Positions 7,787-16,809 of a stretch of 64,000 nt of DNA are shown in pieces. Source of the stretch: VXRJ01 sp965246995 (GTDB taxonomy: Bacteria > Acidobacteriota > Vicinamibacteria > Vicinamibacterales > UBA8438); assembly GCA_965246995.1 (NCBI GenBank), contig OZ252008.1, forward strand, positions 4,489,291 to 4,553,290. Reading direction: 5' to 3'. Below the pieces are notes generated by a model that was not told the DNA's origin, did not search any database, and saw nothing but the letters and a program-made list of their open reading frames with translations. Every line of letters starts with the position of its first letter. Position 1 is the first letter of the stretch. Both the position numbers and the translations under genes were made by a program.

Positions 7787-8755
7787 TCAGCGTTGCGCCC
7801 CCGCGGCGATCACGGCGCTGCGCGCCGCCGCGTTCGCCGCCGTCAGGCCGCCGTTCGCGCCGCCGAAGTTGAAGATCCGGTAGCCCTGCTCCATCCGCAG
7901 GGCGGCGTTGGCCGGAGTGACCGTGCCTCCGCAGGCGAGGTCGCGCTCCCGGCAGACCGCCAGGAGCCGCTCGAAGGCGGCCGCCACCTCGGGGTCGTCG
8001 GGGCTCTCCGCACCGTAGGACGAGCTGAGGTCGGCGCCCGCTCCCAGGTAGAAGCCCCCGACGCCGGGGACCTGGGCGATAGCGTCGGCGTTCTCCACTC
8101 CCTCCTTCGTCTCGATCATCGCCCAGAACAGCAGATCTCCCTGCGGATTGAGGGGCCAGAGGTCGGCGCGCCGCCGGCACTCGTCGCGCCCGATGCCCCA
8201 GAACGGGCACGTCACGGTGCCCCGCACGCCCGGCGGATTCGGGATGGCCGACGATCGGAGCTGCCGGGGACGGATCGTCCGAACGATGTTCTCCGCCTGC
8301 TCGGGGGTTTCGACGTTGTTGATGAGGATGCCCATCAGACCGATGTCGAGCGCGTGCTTGACCATCCACAGCGTCTGCTCGCGCCCGTAGGGCGGAAAGC
8401 GCGCGAACACCGGCGGATGCGCCTGCGCGTTTCCCCGCGCGACGATGCCGGCCTTGTCGCCGGCCACCAGAAACGCCACGAAGTGCTCCAACTGGTCGAA
8501 TCGCAGCGGGTTGTGCTCCATGTCGACGTACACGTAGTCGATGCTCGGCTCGCTCGCCAGGGCTCGCGCGTTCTGGAGCGACAGATCGGCCGTGCTCACG
8601 CCGAACACGTGCCTGCCCTGCACGAGCTTCTCGACCACGGGGTTCAGGTGCAGGTAGGCCTCCTGGGCCGACGGAACGGAGACGAACAGGACCGCGATGA
8701 CGATGCCTGCCGCGAGAAGCGGCCCGGCGGGACGGTGAAGAGGCGGGGGCGCCAT
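7787..8755 (-). CDS. HpcH/HpaI aldolase/citrate lyase family protein, exported
   Basis: The start is the ATG at 8755, with AGGAGGT five bases upstream; an earlier in-frame ATG at 8851 lacks a site. A signal peptide is visible (RPAGPLLAAGIVIAVLFV ending near PSAQE). The body has the TIM-barrel pattern of class II aldolases: VYVDMEHNPLRFDQLEHF for the general region of the metal-binding acidic residues, GLMGILINNVETPEQA, WAMIETKEGVENADAI with the metal-binding Glu, and GFYLGAGADLSSSYG. Family enzymes cleave 4-hydroxy-2-oxo acids to pyruvate and an aldehyde; a periplasmic form is unusual. It lies 112 bases after the cytochrome-PQQ fusion on the same strand, so co-transcription is likely. Confidence 0.85.
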   Translation of the reverse strand: MAPPPLHRPAGPLLAAGIVIAVLFVSVPSAQEAYLHLNPVVEKLVQGRHVFGVSTADLSLQNARALASEPSIDYVYVDMEHNPLRFDQLEHFVAFLVAGDKAGIVARGNAQAHPPVFARFPPYGREQTLWMVKHALDIGLMGILINNVETPEQAENIVRTIRPRQLRSSAIPNPPGVRGTVTCPFWGIGRDECRRRADLWPLNPQGDLLFWAMIETKEGVENADAIAQVPGVGGFYLGAGADLSSSYGAESPDDPEVAAAFERLLAVCRERDLACGGTVTPANAALRMEQGYRIFNFGGANGGLTAANAAARSAVIAAGAQR

Positions 8756-8867
8756 TGGAGACCTCCTGCTGGGAGTCTGCGCCGCAGAAGTGCTGGCGCA
8801 GACGACGCCGACCTGGCGGCTGGCCAGGCACCGGCACAAGCGAATCGGCATCGAAGGCCCGGCAGCC

Positions 8868-11060
8868 CTACCGCGCGCCGTCGCTCGCGTCCGGAAGCGC
8901 GAACACGTACAGGGCGTTGCCGGTCTGCGGGTGGTGAATGTCGGGCGCCAGCGCGCGCGGGGCCGCCCTCGGGCTGCCGCCCCCGAGACCGGTCGACACG
9001 GCTATGTACTGCTTGCCCCCGACGGCGAACGAGATCGGAAAGCCCTGCACCGACGTGCCCAGACGGGACTGCCATAGCACCTCGCCCGTCCGCACGTCGA
9101 ACGCCCGGAACCTCCGATCGAGGTCGCCGGCGAAGGCGAGGTCGCCGGCCGTCGACAGCACGCCGGTCAGGAACGGCGCCCGCTGCTCGACGCTCCAGAC
9201 CTCCTCCAGGGTCTCGGCATCGAACGCCGCGAGCTTGCCGAGTCGGCCCTCCGTGTCCGGCATCTCGAAGAAGGGACGGGCGCTCATTCCCACGCCGCCC
9301 GATCCCTCCTCGAAGGCGACCTCGCGTCCCGCCAGCTCCATGCAGGTCTGCGCGAGCGGGAGGATGAGCAGCCCCGATTCGGGGTGGTAGCTCATCGGGT
9401 GCCAGTTCTTGCCGCCGGCGGTGCTGGGACACGCCTGGACGAGCTGCTCGAGCTGCGCGTCGGCGATGTCCTGGCGGTAGGTGACGGCCCCGGTCCGCGG
9501 GTCGATCCGGTCGAAGACGTTCTGGAAGACGGTCTCCTTGTAGCCGAGGAACTCGCCGGTCTCGCGATCGAGCTTCCACAGAATGCCGTGCTTGCCGGCG
9601 CTGAAGACCACGCGGCGATCCTCCAGGTCGACCAGCACGCGCTCGAAGACCTCGTCGAGGTCGAGGGTCTCGCCGGGGACGTGTTGGAAGTGCCAGGCGA
9701 GCTCGCCGTCGCCCGGCCGCAGGGCCACCGTCGAGCTCGTGTAGAGGGCCGCGTCGCGCACCGTCATTCCCCGGCTGGCCGCCACCCAGGGCTTGGCCTG
9801 GGCCACGCCGAAATAGACCAGGTCGAGGACGGGATCGTAGCTGCCGGTAATCCAGGTCTCGCCGCCCCCGCGCAGATAGTTGGGCAGGTTCGCCCAGGTG
9901 TTGCCCCCGGGCTCGTCCGAGCGGGCCACCGTATTGAACCGCCAGAGCTGCCGGCCGGTCGCCGCGTCGTAGGCGCTGATGAAGCAGCCTTCACGGGTAT
10001 AGCGCCCGCAGCCGCCCAGCCCCTGCACCACCTTGCCGCCGACGACGACCGGCCCGCTGGTGTTGCGGAAGCCCTGGGCGTCGTCGGCGATCCGGGTGGT
10101 CCAGACCTCCGCCCCGGTGCGCGCGTCGAGCGCGATCAGCCGCGCGTCGGCCGTGGCCAGGAAGAGCTTGTCCTCGTAGATCGCGAGGTTCCGGCTGGAG
10201 CTGGAGAGCTGACCCGCCTCGACGCCCACCCGGTGCTCCCAGATCAGGTCGCCGGTGCGCGCGTCGAGCGCCTGCACCACGGGGCCGAACCCGGCGAGAT
10301 AGAGCACGCCGTCGTGGGCGATCGGCGAGGGCGCGTTCCGTCCTCCCTCGTTCATGGCCCACATCCACACCAGCTCGAGCTCTCCGACGTTGTCGCGCGT
10401 GATCTCGGTGAGCGGGCTGTGGCTCCAGGCCTGGTAGTTCCGCCGGACCATCAGCCAGTCGCCCGGATCCGGATTGCGCAACCGCTCGTCGGTGACCGGC
10501 GTGTAGCGCTCCACCTCGCCGGCGACCGTCAGCCCGCCCGGCACGGTCTCCGTCGCGGTCCGCGTGACGGGCGTCGCCGCCCGCCCCTGGGCCTGCGCCG
10601 TTATCTCCTGGGCTGGTGCCGCTCGTCCCGCCACCGTGCCGATCGGCACCGCCGCGTCCGCCGTCAGCGCCTCGTCCCCGGCCGGGGCGCCGTTCGCCTG
10701 CAGCAGGTACGCGACGATGTCCAGGTAGGCTTGGTCCCCGAGCCGGCCCGGCCGGTCGGGGGGCATCGAATCCCTGATGCGTTCGAGCAGCTCGCGCGGG
10801 GTGCGGTCGCCCCAGTAGTTCAGGAAGTTGACGCCGGCCAGCGGCGGAGCCTCGAAGTTGCCCTGGAGATCGGTGCGATGACAGATGGCGCAGCTCCGGG
10901 TATAGACGGCGCGGCCGTTCTCGGCCTGATTCGCGGTATGGACGCCGATCCGAGCGGGCTGCTCGGCGGCGAACGTGCCCAGGCCGAGGAGACCGCCGGC
11001 AACGCCCAGCGTGGCCGTCGCCGCCGATAGGCGTCGGTGGAGGTCGTTCGCTGAGATCAT
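8868..11060 (-). CDS. PQQ-dependent dehydrogenase with N-terminal cytochrome c domain
   Basis: A signal peptide (LGVAGGLLGLGTFAAEQ) is followed by a class I cytochrome c domain with CAICH near residue 57 and a distal Met in DSMPPDRPGRLG. After a linker of about 60 residues an eight-blade quinoprotein propeller begins at RNPDPGDWLMVRRNYQAWSH and ends VFALPDASDG. Blade repeats such as ALDARTGDLIWEH recur. The propeller oxidises an alcohol or sugar with PQQ and Ca2+ and can pass electrons to its own heme; most homologues carry cytochrome at the C-terminus, so the N-terminal order is less common. At 730 residues it is full length. Substrate unknown. Confidence 0.9.
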   Translation of the reverse strand: MISANDLHRRLSAATATLGVAGGLLGLGTFAAEQPARIGVHTANQAENGRAVYTRSCAICHRTDLQGNFEAPPLAGVNFLNYWGDRTPRELLERIRDSMPPDRPGRLGDQAYLDIVAYLLQANGAPAGDEALTADAAVPIGTVAGRAAPAQEITAQAQGRAATPVTRTATETVPGGLTVAGEVERYTPVTDERLRNPDPGDWLMVRRNYQAWSHSPLTEITRDNVGELELVWMWAMNEGGRNAPSPIAHDGVLYLAGFGPVVQALDARTGDLIWEHRVGVEAGQLSSSSRNLAIYEDKLFLATADARLIALDARTGAEVWTTRIADDAQGFRNTSGPVVVGGKVVQGLGGCGRYTREGCFISAYDAATGRQLWRFNTVARSDEPGGNTWANLPNYLRGGGETWITGSYDPVLDLVYFGVAQAKPWVAASRGMTVRDAALYTSSTVALRPGDGELAWHFQHVPGETLDLDEVFERVLVDLEDRRVVFSAGKHGILWKLDRETGEFLGYKETVFQNVFDRIDPRTGAVTYRQDIADAQLEQLVQACPSTAGGKNWHPMSYHPESGLLILPLAQTCMELAGREVAFEEGSGGVGMSARPFFEMPDTEGRLGKLAAFDAETLEEVWSVEQRAPFLTGVLSTAGDLAFAGDLDRRFRAFDVRTGEVLWQSRLGTSVQGFPISFAVGGKQYIAVSTGLGGGSPRAAPRALAPDIHHPQTGNALYVFALPDASDGAR

Positions 11061-11244
11061 CGCGCCGCTCCCTCTCTTGGCCGGAGTTCCCGTAGTCTAC
11101 ATGCCTGCCAGGAGTCTGCGCCGCAGGAGATACCGCGGCGTGAACTGGGTTGTCGGTCGACGACCTGAGTCATCAGCCTGATCACCGCGCCTAATCAATA
11201 GTTTCCAGAACTCGGCTACGCCGTATTTCCGGTTCTGTTTGCAC

Positions 11245-11267
11245 AAGGTAACAGATACTGTTACCTT
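11245..11267 (+). promoter_or_regulatory. Perfect palindromic operator before abiE
   Basis: AAGGTAACAG at 11245-11254 and CTGTTACCTT at 11258-11267 form a perfect ten-base inverted repeat with an ATA spacer. It ends six bases before the abiEi start codon. AbiEi antitoxins are known to repress their own operon by binding inverted repeats, so this is the likely operator. No Shine-Dalgarno sequence lies between it and the ATG, so the operator also replaces the normal leader. Confidence 0.75.
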
Positions 11268-11273
11268 CAGCGA

Positions 11274-12077
11274 ATGAAACCGGACTCTGGCCACCCCAAG
11301 GCGCGGCAATACCTCGAGAATCTGGCGGCTTCGAGCCGCTACACCTTTACGACCGGCGAAGCCCGAACTGCCCTGGGTCTGTCCCCACCAGCGCTGAAGG
11401 TGGCGCTCAACCGGCTGGCGCGTCGGCGCCTGATTGTATCGCCCGTGCGCGGGTTCCACGTCATCGTGCCTCCGGAGTACCGGTCGCTCGGGTCGCTCCC
11501 GGCCAACCAGTTCGTTCCCGCGCTGATGACCACGTTGACGCTTCCCTACTATGCCGGCTTGCTCACGGCTGCGGAGTATCACGGCGCCGCGCATCAGCGC
11601 CCCCAGGAATTCCAGGTTCTCGTCGAGAAGGCCCGGCGCCGTATCGAATGCGGCAAAGTGCGTGTCGGGTTCTTCGTCCGCAAGAACCTGCGCAGAGTGC
11701 CGACGCAGACCCTGAATACGCCACGCGGATTCATCGTGGTGTCAACGCCCGAGGCCACCGCGTTCGATCTTGTGGGTTACCACCATCGCGCCGGCGGCCT
11801 GAGCAATGTGGCCACGGTTCTCTCGGAACTTGCGGAGAAGATCGATCCAGAGCGACTCGTGAAGGCGGCGCCCGCCGCCCCGGTTCCGTGGGCGCAAAGG
11901 CTGGGCTACCTTCTGGAGCTGGCCGGAGCCGGTGGCAAGACGGAGCCGCTTCAGCAATACGTGCGCGCGCACGTGCACGAATCCGTCCTGCTCCGTCCGG
12001 GCGCGCCGCGCGGCAAGTCGGGCCGCCAGGACGCATGGAAGCTGTTTGTGAACGCGGAAGTGGAGATCGATCTGTGA
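11274..12077 (+). CDS. abiEi: AbiEi-family antitoxin
   Basis: A winged-helix DNA-binding domain occupies about residues 10-65 (TTGEARTALGLSPPALKVAL, then RLARRRLIVSPVRGFHVIVP). The AbiEi C-terminal domain follows with LPYYAGLLTAAEYHGAAHQR, the family motif, and STPEATAFDLVGY. At 267 residues it is typical. In type IV AbiE systems this protein represses the operon and counteracts the toxin without a stable complex. Its stop overlaps the toxin start (GTGA), so the pair is translationally coupled. The start at 11274 lacks a ribosome site; initiation may be leaderless. Confidence 0.9.
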   Translation: MKPDSGHPKARQYLENLAASSRYTFTTGEARTALGLSPPALKVALNRLARRRLIVSPVRGFHVIVPPEYRSLGSLPANQFVPALMTTLTLPYYAGLLTAAEYHGAAHQRPQEFQVLVEKARRRIECGKVRVGFFVRKNLRRVPTQTLNTPRGFIVVSTPEATAFDLVGYHHRAGGLSNVATVLSELAEKIDPERLVKAAPAAPVPWAQRLGYLLELAGAGGKTEPLQQYVRAHVHESVLLRPGAPRGKSGRQDAWKLFVNAEVEIDL

Positions 12078-12940
12078 TTCCACGCGATCACATTCTCGAA
12101 TGGAGGGCGCAGGCGCCGTGGCCGCAAGATTCGCAGGTCGAGCAGGATTTGGTCATCAGCCGCGCGCTGGTGGCGATCTTTTCGAACGACATCCTTCACG
12201 ACGCGCTCGCGTTTCGCGGCGGCACGGCCCTCTACAAGCTTCATCTGCCCGCGGCGCGCTACTCTGAGGATATCGATCTCGTGCGAACCGGAACTGGGCC
12301 GGCGAAGCCGATGGTGGATGCGCTCCACGATGTCCTTAACCCGTGGCTGGGGCAACCGAGGACGACACAGAATCAAGGACGCATCACCTTCGTGTACCGC
12401 TTTGCATCCGAAGATGCGCCCCCGATCCTGTTGCGGCTGAAAGTCGAGACGAATACCCGCGAGCATTTTGCGGTCTACGGGTTCAAGGAACGGCCGTTCT
12501 CGATTTCGTCCAGATGGTTCGAGGGCGCGTGCAGCATTCACACATACGAGCTCGATGAGTTGCTGGGAACCAAGTTCAGAGCTCTTTATCAGCGCAAGCA
12601 GGGACGCGACCTCTTCGATCTCGCAACGGCGCTGGAGGCACCGGGCGTGAACCCGGAACGAATCATCAAGGCGTTCGAGAAATACATGGAGCACGCAGGC
12701 CATCCAGTCACACGGGCGGTGTTCGAGCAGAACTTCGCGGCCAAACGCGGCGACCCTGAATTCATGGGAGACATCGGACCGCTGCTGGCGGCGGGCTACG
12801 AATGGAATCCGGAAGCCGGGGCCAAGGCTGTTTCGTCGAAACTGATCGCACGCCTGCCGGGCGAGCCGTGGAAGGGTAACGCGCCGAAGGCGCAGCGGGC
12901 AGTGACGCCTCAGATCAATCTGAAAGGATCGGGCGCGTGA
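12074..12940 (+). CDS. abiEii: AbiEii-family nucleotidyltransferase toxin
   Basis: The start is GTG at 12074, overlapping the antitoxin TGA. The 288-residue protein has the DUF1814/AbiEii signature: LAFRGGTALYKLHLP near residue 40 and YSEDIDLV with the two metal-binding Asp about 15 residues on. Later family motifs are LLRLKVETNTRE and YELDELLGTKFRALYQRKQG with RDLFDLATAL. AbiEii toxins add nucleotides to target RNAs and cause growth arrest, often as abortive phage defence. All key residues are present, so the system looks intact. Confidence 0.92.
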   Translation: MIPRDHILEWRAQAPWPQDSQVEQDLVISRALVAIFSNDILHDALAFRGGTALYKLHLPAARYSEDIDLVRTGTGPAKPMVDALHDVLNPWLGQPRTTQNQGRITFVYRFASEDAPPILLRLKVETNTREHFAVYGFKERPFSISSRWFEGACSIHTYELDELLGTKFRALYQRKQGRDLFDLATALEAPGVNPERIIKAFEKYMEHAGHPVTRAVFEQNFAAKRGDPEFMGDIGPLLAAGYEWNPEAGAKAVSSKLIARLPGEPWKGNAPKAQRAVTPQINLKGSGA

Positions 12941-12963
12941 TAACGCACCCGATGGATGCACAT

Positions 12964-13332
12964 CTAACCCGGATTATGCGTGAAGGTGCGGTTGAGGGGA
13001 AGACACAGGAACCTCCGTGTGGTACACGAAGGAGCTGCCTGCCTGCTTGAACGGGTGCCAGTAGGCACAGAGGCGGTAGCCGCCCCCGGGCTCGCGCCGA
13101 CCTTCTTCCCGAATGGCCCGACCGGGATCCCGGTCACGAACTTCGGGACGAACTGGAAGCGCAGCAGTTCCGGGACCTCGACCACGGATGATTCCGGCCG
13201 AGGAAGCTGCGCGGGCGGCGGGACCGGTGAGCTGGCGGACGCCGTCTGCGCAGCGGCAGTTGATGTGCCTGCGAGCCACAATCCACACGCGAAGGCGATG
13301 GCTCCGCGACTGACAACGCGTCTCTGCATCAT
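12964..13332 (-). CDS. Small exported protein, possibly frameshifted
   Basis: The protein starts with a clear signal peptide (SRGAIAFACGLWLAGTSTAAAQ) and has a Pro-rich spacer, then EVPELLRFQFVPKFVTGIP and GPFGKKVGASPG. After about 13090 the frame becomes Arg- and Thr-rich, while a neighbouring frame reads GGGYRLCAYWHPFKQAGSSF and VYHTEVPVSSPQPHLHA then stop at 12974, which looks more like real protein. A one-base shift is therefore possible. Family and function unknown. Confidence 0.5.
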   Translation of the reverse strand: MMQRRVVSRGAIAFACGLWLAGTSTAAAQTASASSPVPPPAQLPRPESSVVEVPELLRFQFVPKFVTGIPVGPFGKKVGASPGAATASVPTGTRSSRQAAPSCTTRRFLCLPLNRTFTHNPG

Positions 13333-13501
13333 TGTCTTCCTCCGTAGTCGAATGGACGCACTACCTGATCATCAGATGCCGCAGTCTGTACGCAAACCTC
13401 GTGCCGGCCTCGCGAGAGGAATCCAAGTCGTTTATGGAGAGTGGGTTGCGTTCCGGAGGCACGCATTGACGGCGCCGTGGCGTCGACCTGATAGGTAGAC
13501 A

Positions 13502-13648
13502 CTAGTGGACTGTCTTGGAGACGCGCTGTCCATGGGAAGGCTTCCCCTGGACCCGGCGCTTGTCGGCCAGTGGGTCTCCGCCGGACCGCGCCAGCTTGCG
13601 GTTGGCGAGGGCCAGCTCGCGGGCTTCGGCGAGCGAGACGAGCGCGGC
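13502..13648 (-). pseudogene. Tyrosine integrase N-terminal fragment
   Basis: Reading leftwards the fragment encodes AALVSLAEARELALANRKLA, then RSGGDPLADKRRVQGKPS and stops. This is the end of the DUF4102 arm-binding domain of phage integrases. It sits directly after the PQQ dehydrogenase stop codon, as does the related fragment at 7090-7318. From 13333 to 13501 I see no gene. Confidence 0.7.
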
Positions 13649-14057
13649 GCGAGGGTTTATTCCCGCTCCGGCAGGGCGAACACCCACATCACACCGCTTC
13701 CCTGCGGCAGCGTGATATCGGTCAGCCGGGCGTACGAGGTAGTCTGGCCGATGCGGCCGCCGGCGCCGACCGCGAGATACTGGCGACCATCGATCTCGAA
13801 GGTGACCGGCGCGCCCGAGATGTCGCCATTGAGGCGCGTTTCCCAGAGCACGTCGCCGCTATCCGCGTCGAGCGCGAAGAACCGGCGGTCCGCAGTGCCG
13901 CCGAAGACGATGCCGCCGGCGGTGGCGAGCGCCGAGGCGGTCATCGGGGCTCCGCTCTCCGGGCGGTACTCCCAGGCCCGCGCGCCGGTAACCGGATTGA
14001 AAGCCACGAACTCCCCGATGTACTCGTAGCCGGGAACCATCTTCACTCGGCTGCCAA
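13610..14057 (-). repeat. Segment duplicated at about 7262-7740
   Basis: This block holds the 3' end of the PQQ dehydrogenase and the start of the integrase fragment. It is repeated in the same orientation at about 7262-7740, with small indels near the gene end and two stop codons in that other copy. The two copies are about 6.3 kb apart and could support recombination that deletes everything between them. Confidence 0.8.
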
Positions 14058-15390
14058 TGCCGCGATAGACGCGGCCCGGCTCGTACTCCTCCGAGACGAA
14101 CGTCACGTCCATGCAACTGTTGTTGATGCCGACGTAGTAGAGGCCGGTCTCGGGGCTGAAGCTGGGTGAATTCAGGTTCCGCGCGCCGTGGAAGTGGGGG
14201 CAGACCTCGAACACGCGGTCCGAGTCGACGTCGTCCAGCGTGGGGATCTGTTCCGGATTGAAGATGGGGCTGCCGGTATCGGTCCAGCCGGTGATGATGT
14301 TGTCGTAGCCGGTCCGGAACGCGTTGATGAAGCGGCCGGTCTCGCGGTCGAGCACCACACCCCAGCCGATCTTGCTCGTCTCGATCAGCGCTTTGCGCTC
14401 GACGCCGCCAATGACCAAGTCGATCAGCATGCTCTCGTGGGTCGCATCAAGGTCCCAGTTGTCCGACGGCACGACCTGGAAGTACCACTCAATCTCGCCG
14501 GTATCGATGTCCAGGGCGAGGATGCAGTTGGTGTAGAGCGCGTCTCCGGGCCCCCGCAGGGTCGACGCCCACGGGGTCGGCTGCCCCGTGCCGAGATAGA
14601 TCAGGCCGAGTTCCGGGTCGTAGCTGATGGTGTTCCAGGTCAACCCGCCCAGCGGGGGGATCTCGCGCTCGGTCCAGGTTTCGTAGCCCGGCTCACCGGG
14701 CGCCGGCACGGTGTAGGTCGTCCAGATGTGCTCGCCGGTCTCGGCATCATGCGCCACTACCACGCCGCGCCCACTCCGGTCGCCGCCCGCGAAGCCGAGC
14801 ACGACCTTCCCGTCGGCGATCAGCGCCGGGTGGCTGTGCCCCAGTCCCGTGCTGTAGTCGCCGGTGCTCACCTCCCAGCGCTGTTCTCCAGTCAAGGCAT
14901 CGAGCGCGACCAGTGCGGCATCAGCCGTGCCGAAGTAGATCGTGTCGCCGTAGACCGAGACGCCGCGATGCCGGCCGAACGCCTGCGATTTCTCGATGTC
15001 CTCCGGGTAGCTCCGCGTGTGCACCCACGCGACGTCCCCCGAGACCACGTCGAAGGCCGTAACACGGCCACTCCCCTCGGAGACGTACATCAACCCGTTG
15101 GCGACGATCGGCGTCGGCACCCAGCGGCTGTTGTCCCGCACCGACCAGGCCCAGACCATACGCAGGTCCCCGACGTTGTCGCGGTTGATCTGGTCGAGCG
15201 GACTGAATCCGGTCACGTCGTAGGTCCGGCGGTAGCTCATCCAGTCGCCGTCTTCCGGGTTGAGCAGCCGATCCTCGGTGATCGGCTCCCATTGCGGCTC
15301 CTGCGACTGCCCGCGCGCCGCGCTCGCGGGGATCAGCAGGAATCCGACCAGGCAAACCAGCATGTACTGCCCGCTTCCACCGTCTCGCAT
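13657..15390 (-). CDS. PQQ-dependent alcohol/sugar dehydrogenase (577 aa)
   Basis: A signal peptide (YMLVCLVGFLLIPASAARGQ) precedes a complete quinoprotein propeller, starting LNPEDGDWMSYRRTYDVTGF and ending MWVFALPERE. Blade motifs are clear (ALDALTGEQRWEV, ALDIDTGEIEWYF, ALDADSGDVLWET), and DNWDLDATHE matches the conserved active-site neighbourhood. There is no heme motif, so electrons must go to a separate cytochrome. A GAGGGG ribosome site lies upstream of the ATG. The last third was duplicated to 7332-7740. It lies 99 bases downstream of the DUF4143 ATPase on the same strand. Confidence 0.92.
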   Translation of the reverse strand: MRDGGSGQYMLVCLVGFLLIPASAARGQSQEPQWEPITEDRLLNPEDGDWMSYRRTYDVTGFSPLDQINRDNVGDLRMVWAWSVRDNSRWVPTPIVANGLMYVSEGSGRVTAFDVVSGDVAWVHTRSYPEDIEKSQAFGRHRGVSVYGDTIYFGTADAALVALDALTGEQRWEVSTGDYSTGLGHSHPALIADGKVVLGFAGGDRSGRGVVVAHDAETGEHIWTTYTVPAPGEPGYETWTEREIPPLGGLTWNTISYDPELGLIYLGTGQPTPWASTLRGPGDALYTNCILALDIDTGEIEWYFQVVPSDNWDLDATHESMLIDLVIGGVERKALIETSKIGWGVVLDRETGRFINAFRTGYDNIITGWTDTGSPIFNPEQIPTLDDVDSDRVFEVCPHFHGARNLNSPSFSPETGLYYVGINNSCMDVTFVSEEYEPGRVYRGIGSRVKMVPGYEYIGEFVAFNPVTGARAWEYRPESGAPMTASALATAGGIVFGGTADRRFFALDADSGDVLWETRLNGDISGAPVTFEIDGRQYLAVGAGGRIGQTTSYARLTDITLPQGSGVMWVFALPERE

Positions 15391-15489
15391 GGTTGTCCCC
15401 TCGTTTCCCAGTAGCCCTGACCTGCAGCATCATCGCCGTTGAGTGCGATCAGTGCAACAGTCTGTCGACACTCTCATCAGAGGCTGGCG

Positions 15490-16719
15490 TTACAGCACTC
15501 GCCACCAGGGCACGGCGAGTACACGCTCCGTCATCCATTGCGTGTCGTGACCGCCGTGGAGCAGCAGGCCACCGACGAACCGTTCCGGGTACTCCCGACC
15601 AAACAGGCGCAGGCCGCGAGCGTCCGCCAATCCGGGATTCGTGGTGGCTTTTACCTCGACGGCGAGCAGCCGGTCGCCTGCTTCGACAACGAAGTCCACC
15701 TCGCGATCCGTCGTCGTCCGCCAGAAAAGCACGTTGGGAGTTGGCACCTGGCCGTCGCGCCACACGAGAAGAGCGGCCAGCACGAGATTCTCCAGATGTT
15801 CGCCCGAAGCGGCGGTCGCACCGCTTAACCAGAGCGCGAGCGCCGGGTCGCTCCAATAGAGCTTCGGACTCTTGACCAAGCGCTTGCTGCGGTTCACCCA
15901 GTACGGCGGTACACGCACCAGTTGAAAGGACGTCTCCAGCAGATTGAGATGGCGTTGCACCGTGGTGCGTGGCATGTGGAGATCGCGTCCGATGTCCGCC
16001 TGGTTGATCATGCCACCCAGCCGATGGCTCGCTACACGCATGAGCCGCCGGAAATCGACCAGATTGCCTACCGCTGCCAGGGACTGCAGATCGCGCTCCA
16101 GATAGGTGCGGATGTAGCCGTCGAACCAGAGCGACCGGGCATCGTCGGCACTGAGATCCACCGCTGGCGTAGGGTAACCGCTGGCACGAACTTCCGTTTG
16201 CCAATTTGCGGGCGCAGCGTCGCGCGACTCGACGAGATCCAGCCAGTCTCCAACGGGGTTGGCGAACAAATCGGACCAGATGCCCGGCTCTCCCAACCCC
16301 AGCCGTTCCCGGCGGCAGAGGGGCCAGAGGTTGACGTAAGTCGCCCGGCCGGCCAACGTCTCGGATACGCGTTGCATGAGCAACAGATTCGCCGAGCCGG
16401 TAAGCAGGAAGCGGCCATTGCGGCGCGGCCGGTCCTCATCCACCGCCCGCTTCACGGCAAGCAGCAGGTCGGGCTCGCGTTGCACCTCGTCCAGGGTCAG
16501 CCGCGCCGCGCTTCGGACCAAGTCCCGCGGAGCCAGGCGTGCCCGTTCTTGGGTTTCCGGATCGTCGAGGGAGAGGTAGAGGCGATCAGCCAGAAACGGC
16601 TCGGTCCGCGCGAGCGTGCTCTTACCCGTCTGGCGCGCACCCATCAGCACGACGACGGGGGCCGCGTCGAGGGCGCGCTCCACAAGCCGGGCCGCGTAAC
16701 GGGGTAGATAGTGGGACAT
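15490..16719 (-). CDS. AAA-family ATPase with DUF4143 domain
   Basis: The N-terminal AAA domain has VLMGARQTGKST (Walker A) near residue 30, ARLTLDEVQREPDLL (Walker B) and GRFLLTGSANLLLM (sensor region). The C-terminal DUF4143 domain contains IRTYLERDLQSLAAVGNL, a winged-helix-like part (NQADIGRDLHMPRTTVQRHL) and the endonuclease-like FWRTTTDREVDFVVEAGDRL with VEVKA. The ATG at 16719 is preferred; one at 16731 also fits. This family is widespread in accessory DNA and its role is not established. Confidence 0.9.
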   Translation of the reverse strand: MSHYLPRYAARLVERALDAAPVVVLMGARQTGKSTLARTEPFLADRLYLSLDDPETQERARLAPRDLVRSAARLTLDEVQREPDLLLAVKRAVDEDRPRRNGRFLLTGSANLLLMQRVSETLAGRATYVNLWPLCRRERLGLGEPGIWSDLFANPVGDWLDLVESRDAAPANWQTEVRASGYPTPAVDLSADDARSLWFDGYIRTYLERDLQSLAAVGNLVDFRRLMRVASHRLGGMINQADIGRDLHMPRTTVQRHLNLLETSFQLVRVPPYWVNRSKRLVKSPKLYWSDPALALWLSGATAASGEHLENLVLAALLVWRDGQVPTPNVLFWRTTTDREVDFVVEAGDRLLAVEVKATTNPGLADARGLRLFGREYPERFVGGLLLHGGHDTQWMTERVLAVPWWRVL

Positions 16720-16809
16720 CGACCACAACAAGGGCGATTATCGCCCATACGGTGGGTAATAATCAAAACTCAGGCGCCGTGAGGCGGCCACGCGCTCGAA
16801 CGCCGAGCC

